The position numbers and the translations under genes were made by a program. The notes under the pieces were generated by a model. That model saw nothing but the letters and a program-made list of their open reading frames with translations. It had not been told where the DNA came from and did not search any database. From positions 248,001 to 312,000 of the forward strand of contig CAWIMQ010000006.1 in NCBI GenBank assembly GCA_963837265.1: a stretch of DNA of 64,000 nucleotides. The letters run 5' to 3'. The first letter of the stretch is position 1; each line of letters starts with the position of its first letter. Origin of the DNA: DATBLE01 sp963837265. GTDB taxonomy: Bacteria > Actinomycetota > Thermoleophilia > Gaiellales > Gaiellaceae. This document shows positions 16,850 to 24,871 of the stretch, piece after piece.

Positions 16850-17743
16850 CTAGCCGCGGACGCGGGCGAGCGCGGCCGCGAGCTCCTCCGGCAGCGGAGA
16901 CTCGGCTTCCACGCGCCCGCCGGTGACGGGATGCGCGAACGCGAGCCGGGCCGCGTGCAGGAACTGGCGGTCCAGGCCGGGCAGCGGGGCGCCGTAGACC
17001 GGATCCCCGGCGACCGGCAGGCCGATGGCCGCGAGGTGCACGCGGATCTGGTGGGTGCGGCCCGTCTCCAGCCGCACGCGCAGAAGCGCGTGCTCGGGGA
17101 GCAGCTCCACGACCTCGAAACCCGTGACCGCGTCCTTCGGCGCGTCGGTGTCGAGCGACCGCCTGGTCGGGTCGCGCCGGTCGCGCCCGATCGGCGCCTC
17201 GATGCGGCCGCGCCTGGAGCGCGGCCGTCCCCCGACGAGCGCCAGGTACTCGCGCTCGAGCGCGCGCCGCCGAACGAGCGCGCGGAGGCCGGTATAGGCC
17301 TGCTCGCTGCGCGCGACGACGAGCAGGCCGGAGGTGTTCCGGTCCAGGCGGTGCACGATTCCCGGACGCCCGGGAGGGCCTCCGGCGGGGCCGTGGGCGG
17401 CCAGGCGCTGGACGAGGGTTCCCGCCGACGCGCCCGCGCCCGGGTGGACGACGAGGCCAGCCGGCTTGTCCACGACGAGCAGGTGCTCGTCCTCGTATGC
17501 GATGCGCAGGTCGAGCGGCGGCGGCTCGGGCTCCGGGGCAGGCAGGGGCGGCTCGAGCCGGACCTCCTCCCCGCCGGCGAGCCGGTGACTCTTGGGGCGC
17601 GGGGTGCCGTCGACGAGCACCGCGCCCCCGTCGATCAGTCGCGCGGCCGCTGCCCGCGAGCCGACCTGGCGCAGAGCGGCGACGTACCGGTCGAGACGCT
17701 CCCCCGCCGCCTGCTCAGGAACGGTGTGCGAGCTCGCGGGCAC
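16850..17743 (-). CDS. rluD: RluA/RluD-family 23S rRNA pseudouridine synthase
   Basis: This 297-aa protein has an N-terminal S4-like RNA-binding domain (GERLDRYVAALRQVGSRAAA, residues 14-33) and the catalytic domain with the active Asp motif GIVHRLDRNTSGLLVVA, then GRTHQIRVHLAAIGLPVAGD. It modifies uridines in large-subunit rRNA in relatives; the exact site is not certain. The GTG at 17743 overlaps lspA by 29 bases, and lspA-rluD is a conserved pair. Confidence 0.92.
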   Translation of the reverse strand: MPASSHTVPEQAAGERLDRYVAALRQVGSRAAAARLIDGGAVLVDGTPRPKSHRLAGGEEVRLEPPLPAPEPEPPPLDLRIAYEDEHLLVVDKPAGLVVHPGAGASAGTLVQRLAAHGPAGGPPGRPGIVHRLDRNTSGLLVVARSEQAYTGLRALVRRRALEREYLALVGGRPRSRRGRIEAPIGRDRRDPTRRSLDTDAPKDAVTGFEVVELLPEHALLRVRLETGRTHQIRVHLAAIGLPVAGDPVYGAPLPGLDRQFLHAARLAFAHPVTGGRVEAESPLPEELAAALARVRG

Positions 17744-18299
17744 CCGTGCGGCCCAGCCCGCGGTCGGCCGTGACGAGCGCCCCGAGCAGGATCGCGACGC
17801 CGACGACGATGAAGCTGTCGGCGAGGTTGAATGCAGGCCAGTAGCGAAGGTCGAGGAAGTCGGTGACGTGCCCGAGGCGGATCCGGTCGGCGAGGTTGGA
17901 GACGCTTCCCCCGATCAGCAGCCCGACGGCCACGGGCAGGAGCGGGTGCCGGGCGCCCGAGCGGGCGAAGAACCCGACCATCCAGGCGACCGCGACCAGC
18001 GTCAGCACGATCACCACGGCGGTCGCGCCGGCGAACAGACCGAAGGCGATCCCCGAGTTCTGGACGTGGTGGATCGAGAAGGGCCCGATCACCTCCGCCT
18101 CGTCTCCGAGCGCGAGCTGGCTGCCGACGACGTGCTTCGTGAGCTGGTCGGCGGCGGCCGCGGCGGCGGCGACCGCGCCCAGGCTCAGCCAGTGGACGGG
18201 GTGCGCGGCGAGCGACCGGGCGGCGACCGAGATCGGCGCCAGCCCGTCCGTCCGCGATCCCGGCCGGAACTCCTTGTTGCGGGCGGGCTCAGCGCTCAT
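17715..18299 (-). CDS. lspA: Lipoprotein signal peptidase (signal peptidase II)
   Basis: This 194-aa membrane aspartic protease removes signal peptides from prolipoproteins. Visible motifs are ADQLTKHVV in the first helix, HHVQNSGIAFGLFAG, and the catalytic pair in GGSVSNLADRIRLGHVTDFLD and WPAFNLADSFI. Its N-terminus has a ~35-residue cytosolic extension before the first helix. The stop lies 29 bases inside rluD. Confidence 0.95.
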   Translation of the reverse strand: MSAEPARNKEFRPGSRTDGLAPISVAARSLAAHPVHWLSLGAVAAAAAAADQLTKHVVGSQLALGDEAEVIGPFSIHHVQNSGIAFGLFAGATAVVIVLTLVAVAWMVGFFARSGARHPLLPVAVGLLIGGSVSNLADRIRLGHVTDFLDLRYWPAFNLADSFIVVGVAILLGALVTADRGLGRTGARELAHRS

Positions 18300-18309
18300 C
18301 GGCGCCGGA

Positions 18310-18681
18310 TCAGCCTCGCTCCTGTCTTCGCTTGTCCTCGATGCAGAGCATGGCCCACGGAAGCGCCTCGAGCCGCTCTTCCCCGATCGGCCGGCCGCAT
18401 GCCTGGCAGACGCCGTAGGTGCCCGCCTCGATCCGTGCGAGGGCGGCGTCGATCTCCGCCAGCACGTGGCTGGAGTTCTCCTCCAGCGTGCTCGCCAGCT
18501 CGCGGTCGAACGTCGCCGTGGCGACGTCGCCGAGGTGGTTGTCCTGGAACGCGGCCTCCTCCGTCTCCTCGGCGAGCGATCCGGGATTCTCGGCGTGGAT
18601 GTTCTCGATCGCGTCCAGGATGCGCCGGCGCTCTTCCAGCAACCGGTCGCGGAACTGCCGGTTCTCGGCGAGGGTGGTCAT
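18310..18681 (-). CDS. TraR/DksA-type zinc finger protein with altered fourth ligand
   Basis: The 123-aa protein has a coiled-coil N-terminal half and the C-terminal finger GVCQACGRPIGEERLEALP followed by WAMLCIEDKRR. DksA/TraR proteins bind RNA polymerase through the secondary channel. The usual pattern is CxxC...CxxC; here the fourth Cys is replaced by Asp (CIED), so zinc binding may use Asp or be weakened. The ATG at 18681 overlaps the DUF167 stop (ATGA). It lies just upstream of lspA in the operon. Confidence 0.85.
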   Translation of the reverse strand: MTTLAENRQFRDRLLEERRRILDAIENIHAENPGSLAEETEEAAFQDNHLGDVATATFDRELASTLEENSSHVLAEIDAALARIEAGTYGVCQACGRPIGEERLEALPWAMLCIEDKRRQERG

Positions 18682-18986
18682 GCCCTCTCCGCCCGTTCCC
18701 GCCGGGGACGATCCCCCTGCCCCAGCCTCCGCTCTGCCTCCGCCGGCGCGAGGCCGCGCAGCTCGATCACCTTGTCGCGGCCGGCGTGACCGGAGACGAG
18801 CGTGACCGAGCGCCGCGGAAGCTGGAGCCGCTCCGCGAAGAGTCGGAGAACGGCTTCGTTGGCGCGCCCGCGCTCGGGCGCCACGCCGACGCGAACCTTC
18901 CATGCGTCGCCGTGGCGGCCCGCGATCTCGGTTCGGGCCGCGCCGGGAGAGACCCGGAGACGCAGGCGTGTCAGCGGCTCGGCCAT
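18678..18986 (-). CDS. DUF167 (YggU-type) protein
   Basis: This 102-aa protein shows the YggU/DUF167 pattern: LRVSPGAARTEIAGRHGDAWKVRV, GRANEAVLRLFAERLQLP, and VTLVSGHAGRDKVIEL. The function of the family is unknown. A TTG at 18995 would add three residues; the ATG at 18986 is preferred. It lies between divIVA and the TraR/DksA-like gene and overlaps the latter by four bases. Confidence 0.88.
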   Translation of the reverse strand: MAEPLTRLRLRVSPGAARTEIAGRHGDAWKVRVGVAPERGRANEAVLRLFAERLQLPRRSVTLVSGHAGRDKVIELRGLAPAEAERRLGQGDRPRRERAERA

Positions 18987-19018
18987 GCCGTCCAAGTATA
19001 GGTCGGCCGTTCGCTCCC

Positions 19019-19501
19019 TCAGGCGGCCCTCGTCTCGCGTGGAGGTGCCTCCTCGGGCCCCTCGTCGCGTGCCTGGAGGCGGTGTTCTCCGCCGTCCGCC
19101 TCGCCGAGCGCGTCGAGCGCGGCGCGCAGGAGCAGCCGGAGGCGTCGTGCCTCTCTCGCCAGGCCCTCCTGCTCGCCGCGGGCGTTCCGGGTGATCGTCC
19201 GCGCCTCGGCCTGCGCCTCGGCCACGATCGACTCGGCCTCGCGCCTGGCGTGGTCCTTCAGCTCGTGCGCCGCGCGCTCGGCGGAGACGAGCGTCGTGCG
19301 CAGCAGCGCCTCGAGCTCCCGGTATCGCGTCAGCTCGCCCTCGAGGAGCTCGACGCGGTCGGAGTGATCGGCCCGCTCGCGCCAGACGGTCTCGAAGCTC
19401 TCGGTGATCTCGTCGAGGAGCCCGTCGACCTGCCCGCGGCGGTAGCCGAAGAGGCCGCGCCTCAGGCTCACGTGCCGGATCTCGACTGGTGTGTACGACA
19501 T
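19019..19501 (-). CDS. divIVA: DivIVA-domain protein
   Basis: This 160-aa protein starts TPVEIRHVSLRRGLFGYRRG, the DivIVA N-terminal membrane-curvature domain, and continues as a long coiled coil (about 30-130) with an acidic tail. In actinobacteria DivIVA/Wag31 proteins organise polar growth and division. It is shorter than Wag31 (about 260 aa), so it may be a SepIVA-like or minor paralogue. AAGGAAGG precedes the ATG. It sits between yggT and DUF167 in a dcw-type order. Confidence 0.88.
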   Translation of the reverse strand: MSYTPVEIRHVSLRRGLFGYRRGQVDGLLDEITESFETVWRERADHSDRVELLEGELTRYRELEALLRTTLVSAERAAHELKDHARREAESIVAEAQAEARTITRNARGEQEGLAREARRLRLLLRAALDALGEADGGEHRLQARDEGPEEAPPRETRAA

Positions 19502-19513
19502 GGTTCCTTCCTT

Positions 19514-19813
19514 TCAGTGCAGGCGGCCCAGCAACCGGACGGCGATCTGCTCGATGCCGATCAGGACGACGACGCCGACCATCGGCGAGAGGTCGAGCGG
19601 TCCGAGCGGCGGCAGGACCCGCCGGAAGACGCGCAGGTAGGGATCGGACACGTCGTAGAGGAACCGCTGGACGGGATTGAACGAGTACGGCAGGCGGACG
19701 AGCGTGGTCAGCACGTACACGAAGATGACGAGCACGTAGACGCCGATGAACACGGACACGAAGTTCTGCGCCGTCGAGACCCAGTCCGCGAGTAGCCGAA
19801 ACGTGACGTTCAT
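19514..19813 (-). CDS. yggT: YggT-family membrane protein
   Basis: The 99-aa protein has two hydrophobic segments (about 20-45 and 70-92) around a conserved loop YSFNPVQRFLYDVSDPYLRVF typical of YggT, a family linked to division and osmotic stress without a proven activity. The ATG at 19813 is chosen over the longer frame to 19861, which runs into repeat sequence. It lies between sepF and divIVA, the usual neighbours. Confidence 0.9.
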   Translation of the reverse strand: MNVTFRLLADWVSTAQNFVSVFIGVYVLVIFVYVLTTLVRLPYSFNPVQRFLYDVSDPYLRVFRRVLPPLGPLDLSPMVGVVVLIGIEQIAVRLLGRLH

Positions 19814-19865
19814 CACGCCCACGAACCGGTGTTCGGCTCGGGCGGGCGATTTCCTACGCACGCGG

Positions 19866-19980
19866 CCGCGACCGACATGGCGGGCGCGGCCGAGAACCGC
19901 CGGTTGTCGGCAGGCGATGCGAGCGCAGCGAGCGAGCGGAGGAGAGGGCCCGCGGGAGAACCAGGGGTTCTCCCGCGCCC
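19866..19980 (+). repeat. Copy of the ~120-bp palindromic repeat, 3' of sepF
   Basis: The unit runs from GCGACCGACATGGCGGGCGC to a 12-bp perfect stem CGCGGGAGAACC / GGTTCTCCCGCG (19951-19977, 3-base loop) that ends four bases before the sepF stop codon. It shares order and motifs with the copies at 41221, 50737 and 63612. It could serve as the sepF transcript end. Confidence 0.6.
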
Positions 19981-20556
19981 TTAGGCCTGGTTGAAGAAGC
20001 CGCCTCGCTCGAGCAGCCTGGCGCGCTCCTCCGCGGAGACCTCGACGTTTCGCGGAGTGAGCAGGAACACCTTGTCGGCGACCCGCTGCATGCCGCCGTT
20101 GAGCGCGTAGGTCAGCCCGCTGGCGAAGTCGATCAGCCGCTTCGACAGCTCCTGGTCGGTCGCCTGGAGGTTGAGGATGACCGGGATCGCGTCCTTGAAC
20201 TTGTCGGCGATCTGCTGCGCGTCGTTGAAGCTGCGCGGGAGCACGAGGTGCACGCGGACGCTCGGGCTGGGTGCCGCCTCGAGCCGCCGCGGCCGGGCAG
20301 AGGAGGCCGCTGCGCGGGCGGCGCGGGCCGCCGGGCGGGCGGCCTCGGCGCGACCGGCGCCGGTGTCGGAGTCGGTCCAGTCCTCGTACTCGTCACGGTG
20401 GCGGCGCGGCAGGCGGCGGACGTTCGGCCGCTCGCGCTCGACGTAGCTGCGCTCCAGCTCCTCGTTCGTCGCGTAGCCGTCCTCGTCCCAGTAGTCCTCC
20501 TCCTCCGCGATGCCGAAGTAGACGAGGGTCCGGTTCCAGAGATCGGCGAAGCCCAT
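19981..20556 (-). CDS. sepF: Cell division protein SepF
   Basis: SepF links FtsZ filaments to the membrane. The 191-aa protein begins MGFADLWNRTLVYFG (membrane-binding amphipathic helix), has a low-complexity linker, and then the SepF core VHLVLPRSFNDAQQIADKF, VILNLQATDQELSKRLIDF and DKVFLLTPRNVEVS. The ATG at 20556 is preceded, nine bases upstream, by TACGAT (20571-20566), a -10-like box suggesting a leaderless or short-leader transcript. Longer frames upstream are repeat shadow. Confidence 0.94.
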   Translation of the reverse strand: MGFADLWNRTLVYFGIAEEEDYWDEDGYATNEELERSYVERERPNVRRLPRRHRDEYEDWTDSDTGAGRAEAARPAARAARAAASSARPRRLEAAPSPSVRVHLVLPRSFNDAQQIADKFKDAIPVILNLQATDQELSKRLIDFASGLTYALNGGMQRVADKVFLLTPRNVEVSAEERARLLERGGFFNQA

Positions 20557-20580
20557 GGCGCCGGAATCGTAACGCCCGGC

Positions 20581-20755
20581 GCGGGGGAACCCCTGGTTCT
20601 GCCCGCGTCGCGCGCCGGCAGGGCACCGGCCGCGGGTGGCTGCCGCGGCCGGTTTCTCCCTGCGGTCCCCTCCTCGGCTTGCTCGCTGGTCGCGTTCCCT
20701 GCCGGCGTCGAGCGGGAGCGTGCCGCGCCCGCGCGTGTAGCGGCGGCGACGCATG
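20581..20755 (-). repeat. Degenerate, inverted copy of the 120-bp repeat upstream of sepF
   Basis: On the minus strand this stretch has GCGGGCGCGG, GCGACCAGCGAGCAAGCCGAGG and ends in an imperfect stem (20606-20581) resembling the repeat's GAACC...GGTTC palindrome. Together with 19866-19980 it would flank sepF in inverted orientation. The match is weaker than for other copies. The 200-base gap otherwise holds only the sepF promoter-like box. Confidence 0.35.
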
Positions 20756-20756
20756 A

Positions 20757-21365
20757 TTGAATGACCAGGCGCACCGCGCACAGCCGTCGGAGACAGCCAT
20801 CCGGAAGAAGACGCTCTTCGCGGAGATTGCCGAGGCCGTCCGGGCCAAGAGCCCGCCCGCCCGAATATCGACCAAGATCGTTGCGATCGACGGGCTCGGA
20901 GGCGCGGGCAAGAGCTCGTTGGCAAGCCTCGTCGCGCTCGAGCTCGGGAACGCGCCGATCGTCCACACGGACGACTTCGCAAGCTGGGACCACCCCCTCG
21001 ACTGGTGGCCGCGGCTCGTGCGCGAGCTGCTCGAGCCGCTTGCGCACGGCCAGGTCGCTCGGTACAGACGGACGAGCTGGAGCGACGAGGACGAGGATCA
21101 GTGGACGGAGGTGGCTCCCGCCGCATTCGTCCTCCTCGAAGGGGTGAGCGCTTCCCGGGAAGCCTTCAGGCCATTTCTCACCTACTCCCTCTGGGTAGAG
21201 ACGCCGCGTGAGCTGAGGCTGGAACGCGGTCTCGACCGCGATGGAGAGGAGGCCCGCGCCCTCTGGGAGAGATGGATGGAAGAGGAGGACGGATACGTGG
21301 CGCTGGAGCGGCCACAGGCATGGGCAGACCGGGTGCTGGCCGGGGACGAGAACCTCTGGCGCTAG
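20757..21365 (+). CDS. Uridine-kinase-like P-loop protein
   Basis: This 202-aa protein has Walker A GLGGAGKSSL (about residues 46-55), the acidic VHTDDFASWDHP expected after strand 2 in nucleoside kinases, a LLEGVSASREAF segment and a lid-like RELRLERGLDRDGEEAR. The substrate is unknown. The only start in frame without losing the P-loop is TTG at 20757. It is the sole plus-strand gene inside a 22-kb minus-strand run, placed between yggS and sepF, which are normally adjacent. It ends on a CTAG shared with yggS. Confidence 0.7.
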   Translation: MNDQAHRAQPSETAIRKKTLFAEIAEAVRAKSPPARISTKIVAIDGLGGAGKSSLASLVALELGNAPIVHTDDFASWDHPLDWWPRLVRELLEPLAHGQVARYRRTSWSDEDEDQWTEVAPAAFVLLEGVSASREAFRPFLTYSLWVETPRELRLERGLDRDGEEARALWERWMEEEDGYVALERPQAWADRVLAGDENLWR

Positions 21366-21952
21366 CTCCAGAGCACGGACCCGACGCGGATCAGGGTCGC
21401 TCCCTCCTGGACGGCTACGCGGTAGTCCTGGCTCGTTCCCATCGAGAGCTCGCGGAGGCCGTGACGGTCCCGGAGCTCGCGCAGGCGGCGGAAGTACGGA
21501 CGGGAGGCCTCGGGGTCGCCGGCGGCCGGCGGCATCGTCATCAGCCCGCGCACGTCCTCGTAGAGGCCGAGGAAGGCGTCGAGCTCCTCGGGTGCGACGC
21601 CGGACTTCGTCGGCTCGCCCGAGAGGTTGACCTCCACCAGGGCCGGGACCTCGAGCCGCCGGGCGGCCGATTCGGAATCCAGCGAATGGACGAGGTCGCA
21701 GAGGGCGTTCACGACTCTCGCCTTGCGGCTCTGCAGGTGGCCGATGAAATGCCAGCGAAACGCGCCGCCATAGGCGTCGTGTTTCGCTACCAGGTCCTGC
21801 GCCCTGTTCTCTCCGACCACCGGGATGCCTGCCTCGGCCAGGGCAGCCATGTCCTCCACGGACACGTACTTCGTCGCCGCGACGATCGTCACGCCGGGGC
21901 CGACCTCCTCCCTGATCCGCCCGTAGCGCTCGCGGATCTCGTCAGGCGACAT
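21362..21952 (-). CDS. yggS: YggS-family pyridoxal-phosphate homeostasis protein
   Basis: This 196-aa single-domain PLP protein has the PLP-lysine motif IVAATKYVS, the GENRAQDL and WHFIGHLQSRKAR segments, and ends LRELSMGTSQDYRVAVQEGA with the phosphate-binding SMGTS variant of SMGMS. It is somewhat shorter than the usual ~225 aa. Its start overlaps pgeF by 11 bases and its stop overlaps the convergent kinase-like gene. Confidence 0.93.
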   Translation of the reverse strand: MSPDEIRERYGRIREEVGPGVTIVAATKYVSVEDMAALAEAGIPVVGENRAQDLVAKHDAYGGAFRWHFIGHLQSRKARVVNALCDLVHSLDSESAARRLEVPALVEVNLSGEPTKSGVAPEELDAFLGLYEDVRGLMTMPPAAGDPEASRPYFRRLRELRDRHGLRELSMGTSQDYRVAVQEGATLIRVGSVLWS

Positions 21953-22646
21953 ATGCGATCAGCCCCTGGCGGCCGGTGCGTCCGGCGTCGCGGCGGTGCG
22001 AGAAGAACAGGTCCGGATTGCATGCCGTACAGAGGTCGAACCGGCGGACGCTGGCGACGCCCGCAGCCTCGAGCGCGCTCTCGGCCGCGGCCCAGAGGTC
22101 GAGCCGTCCGTCGTCGACGATCCCCGGCCCGAAGCGCTCGCGAAACGGCGCGGCGACGTCCTCGCCGACCTCGTAGCAGCAGGGGCCGATCCCCGGACCG
22201 ACCGCCGCGGCGAGGCCGCCGCCGAGCACGGAGACCGCGGTCTCGACGATGCCGGCCAGCAGCCCGCGCCAGCCCACGTGGAGCGCGGCGATCGCAGGCG
22301 GTCCCTCGGCCCGCGCGAGGGCGACCGGCAGGCAGTCGGCCGTGAACACGAGCACCGGCTCGCCGGGCTCGTCGGTCCACAGGCCGTCTCCGGGCTCACC
22401 CCGGCCCGCGGCCCGGCGCACCGTCGCTCCGTGGACCTGGCGCCCGTAGTTGAGCAGGGCGGGGTCTGCGCCGACCCGGGCACAGAGGCGGCGGCGGTTC
22501 TCTGCGACACGGCCGGGCTCGTCGTCCGTCAGGCGGCCGAGGTTGAGCGTGTCGAACGGCGCCTCACTGACCCCTCCCCGGCGGGTCGAGAACGCCGCCG
22601 CGTAGGGGCCGGGCGCATCCCACCGGATGAGGGGCACCTCGCTCAC
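21942..22646 (-). CDS. pgeF: Laccase-domain (YfiH/PgeF) protein
   Basis: This 234-aa protein shows AAAFSTRRGGVSEAPFDTLN, the metal site motifs QVHGATV, TADCLPV and LHVGWRGLLAGIV, and GPGIGPCCYEVG. PgeF in E. coli guards peptidoglycan precursor composition. The GTG at 22646 overlaps the stop of the CCA-transferase gene (GTGA); longer upstream frames shadow that gene. pgeF-yggS-sepF is a conserved order next to the division cluster. Confidence 0.93.
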   Translation of the reverse strand: MSEVPLIRWDAPGPYAAAFSTRRGGVSEAPFDTLNLGRLTDDEPGRVAENRRRLCARVGADPALLNYGRQVHGATVRRAAGRGEPGDGLWTDEPGEPVLVFTADCLPVALARAEGPPAIAALHVGWRGLLAGIVETAVSVLGGGLAAAVGPGIGPCCYEVGEDVAAPFRERFGPGIVDDGRLDLWAAAESALEAAGVASVRRFDLCTACNPDLFFSHRRDAGRTGRQGLIAYVA

Positions 22647-23875
22647 GGGTCGGCGATCAGCGTCCGGGCCGCGGTGAGCTCGGCCTCGCGGCCGTCGAGC
22701 TCTCCACGCAGCTTCCGCCGGCGCAGCTCGTCGAGCACCTCCCCCACCCGCGGCGACTCCGCGAGCCCGAGCTCGGCCAGGTCGGCGCCGGTCACCTCCA
22801 GCCGCACGTCCCGCAGGCGTCCGAACCAGTCCCGGAGAGCCGGGACGTCGGCGAGCCCGAGCGCGAGGAGGGGCGTGTCGGGCGCGTTCGGCTCTGCGAG
22901 GTCCGCGATCTCGACCGGGTCGGATGCCGCGACGAGCTGTGGCGCGAGGCTGACGGACCGCTCGATCCGCTCGGCATCGCGGCGGCGGAGGGCCAGGTGG
23001 TCGAGCCACCGCGAGAGCTCTCGAGGAGGGATCCGCCGGGCGAGCACCGCGAGGCGCAGCCGCCACGCGGGCGCGTCGGGATCGAGCTCCTCTCGCAGGC
23101 CGTCGACTCGCTCCGCGAGGGCGACGGTCTCGGCGTCGGCGGCGAGCTCAGGGTGGATCGCGCGGTCGGCCCCGAGCTCGGCGAGTCGCCCGATCGCCCG
23201 GCCGCCCGAGCTCTCGCCCAGCAGCGCGACGAGCTCCTCGCGCAGGCGCCCGCCCGAGAGGAGGCCGACGAGGCCGGCCGAGACGCTCGCTCGCGCGAGC
23301 GCCTCGGTCTCCGGGTCCATCCGGAAGCCGAAGCGCGCCTCGTACCGGAGCGCACGGAAGACCCGGCTCGGGTCGTCGACGAACGACCGGTCGTGGAGAA
23401 CGCGGATCGTGCCGGCCTCGAGGTCGCGTCGACCTCCGGATGGGTCGGACAGCCGGCCGAAGTCGTCCGGCGCGATCGAGGCGGCCATGGCGTTGATCGT
23501 GAAGTCGCGGCGCCCGAGGTCGTCGTCGATGGTCCCCGCCTGCACCTCCGGCAGCGCGGCCGGTGCCGCGTAGCGCTCTCGCCGGGCCCTGACCACGTCC
23601 ACGTGGTCACCGCCCCCGTAGCGGACGACCGCGGTGCCGAAGCGGCCGTGGGTGACCATCTCCCCCTCGAGCCGCTCGGCGAGGCGCTTCGCCAGGACGG
23701 CCGCGTCACCCTCGACGGCGAGGTCGACGTCGAAGCTCTCCGCGCCGAGCAGGAGATCCCGGACGGTGCCGCCGACGAGAAAGACGCGGACGTCCGCTCC
23801 GGCGACCGCCTCGAGCACGGGTGCGAGCCGCGGGAGGGCACGCAGATCGGAGGCAATCGTGTCGATCGCAGCCAT
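22643..23875 (-). CDS. CCA tRNA nucleotidyltransferase / poly(A) polymerase family protein
   Basis: This 410-aa protein has the nucleotidyltransferase head VFLVGGTVRDLLLGAESFDVDL (GG and DxD), then DLGRRDFTINAMA and the RVFRALRYEARFGF segment, and a helical body. It may add CCA to tRNA 3' ends or act as poly(A) polymerase; no C-terminal HD domain is evident. It lies between ridA and pgeF. Confidence 0.9.
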   Translation of the reverse strand: MAAIDTIASDLRALPRLAPVLEAVAGADVRVFLVGGTVRDLLLGAESFDVDLAVEGDAAVLAKRLAERLEGEMVTHGRFGTAVVRYGGGDHVDVVRARRERYAAPAALPEVQAGTIDDDLGRRDFTINAMAASIAPDDFGRLSDPSGGRRDLEAGTIRVLHDRSFVDDPSRVFRALRYEARFGFRMDPETEALARASVSAGLVGLLSGGRLREELVALLGESSGGRAIGRLAELGADRAIHPELAADAETVALAERVDGLREELDPDAPAWRLRLAVLARRIPPRELSRWLDHLALRRRDAERIERSVSLAPQLVAASDPVEIADLAEPNAPDTPLLALGLADVPALRDWFGRLRDVRLEVTGADLAELGLAESPRVGEVLDELRRRKLRGELDGREAELTAARTLIADP

Positions 23876-23906
23876 CCCGACGGATTGTGCCGCCCACCGG
23901 CCGGGC

Positions 23907-24299
23907 TCAGCCGGCGAGCGCGATCGCGTCGATCTCGACGAGCGCGCCCGACGGGAGCGCCGACACCTCCAGCGTCGCCCTCGCCGGGGGGATGTCGCCG
24001 ACGTGCTGCCGGTAGACCTCGTTCATCCCCTGGAAGTCCCCGAGATCGCTGAGGTACACGGTCGTCTTGACGATCCGGTCGAGCCCGCTGCCGGCAGCCT
24101 CCAGGATGGCGCGCAGATTCGCGAACACCTGCTCGGTCTGGGCTGCGATCCCTTCCTCCACGATCTCGTGGGAGCCCGCCGTGAGCGCGAGCTGCCCGGA
24201 GACGAACACGAGCTCGCCGGCACGGATCGCCTGCGAGTACGGCGCGCCCTGGAACGGCGCCGGGGCCTCGGCGGTGCGGATCGACTCCTTTCCGGTCAC
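23907..24299 (-). CDS. ridA: RidA-family enamine/imine deaminase
   Basis: This 130-aa protein has the RidA layout GAPYSQAIRAGELVFVSGQ, QVFANLRAILEAAGSGLDRIVK and the C-terminal PPARATLEVSALPSGALVEI, including the catalytic Arg in PPARAT. RidA hydrolyses reactive 2-aminoacrylate from PLP enzymes. GTG at 24299 has AAGGGA at a good distance; GTG at 24305 would overlap the upstream stop as GTGA but has no spacing. Its neighbour upstream is the degenerate hisB-like gene. Confidence 0.93.
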   Translation of the reverse strand: MTGKESIRTAEAPAPFQGAPYSQAIRAGELVFVSGQLALTAGSHEIVEEGIAAQTEQVFANLRAILEAAGSGLDRIVKTTVYLSDLGDFQGMNEVYRQHVGDIPPARATLEVSALPSGALVEIDAIALAG

Positions 24300-24301
24300 G
24301 A

Positions 24302-24826
24302 TCACTCCCTTCGTGGTGGACGGCACGCGCGGGACAGCGCGATGCCGAGGGCCTTGAACATCGCTTCGAGGACGTGCTGGGCGTCGTCGCCGGCGATCAG
24401 CCGGACGTGCAGGGTGACGCCCGCGCCCTCCGCGAAGCGGCCGAGGAAGCCCGTGACGAGGTCGGTGCCGAGGCCCCCGACACGCGCGTCCGAGAGGTCG
24501 ACGTTCGACGCCAGGAGCGGCCGGTCGGAGACCTCGAGCACGACATGCGCCAGCGCCTCGTCCACGGGCAGGACGCCGGAGCCGTAGCCGCGGGCCTTGC
24601 CGCGCAGGGCGTCGGCGACCGCCCGGCCGAGCGCGCCTCCCGCGTCGACGGCGTCCGCCGGCGACCTCCCCGGCGCGAGCACGACCACGAGGTCGAAGCC
24701 CGCGTACTTCGCGAGCAGCCCGAGCAGCCGGTCGAGGACGGGGAAGCCGGTGTCGACGTTCGCCCGTCCGCTCCCGGCGGCGGTCACGTCGACCCGAAGG
24801 CGGTCGGCCTGCCGGCGTACGTCCAT
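24302..24826 (-). CDS. HisB-like protein lacking most metal-binding histidines
   Basis: The 174-aa protein clearly has the imidazoleglycerol-phosphate dehydratase fold: VDTGFPVLDRLL, PVDEALAHVVLEVSDRPLL, LVTGFLGRFAEGAGVTLHVRL and HVLEAMFKALGIALSRA. Yet key manganese ligands are absent: the FLDHM His is Arg33, the HHTVED stretch reads ADAVDA (about 57-62), and the HH of the last motif is QH (150-151). Only His140 and the last His/Glu remain. It is therefore unlikely to be the normal histidine-pathway dehydratase. It lies between murA and ridA with no other his genes near. Confidence 0.75.
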   Translation of the reverse strand: MDVRRQADRLRVDVTAAGSGRANVDTGFPVLDRLLGLLAKYAGFDLVVVLAPGRSPADAVDAGGALGRAVADALRGKARGYGSGVLPVDEALAHVVLEVSDRPLLASNVDLSDARVGGLGTDLVTGFLGRFAEGAGVTLHVRLIAGDDAQHVLEAMFKALGIALSRACRPPRRE

Positions 24827-24871
24827 CCTTCGGCGGAGGGTACCGGAGGGCAGGAGCCGATCCCGCGGCGG

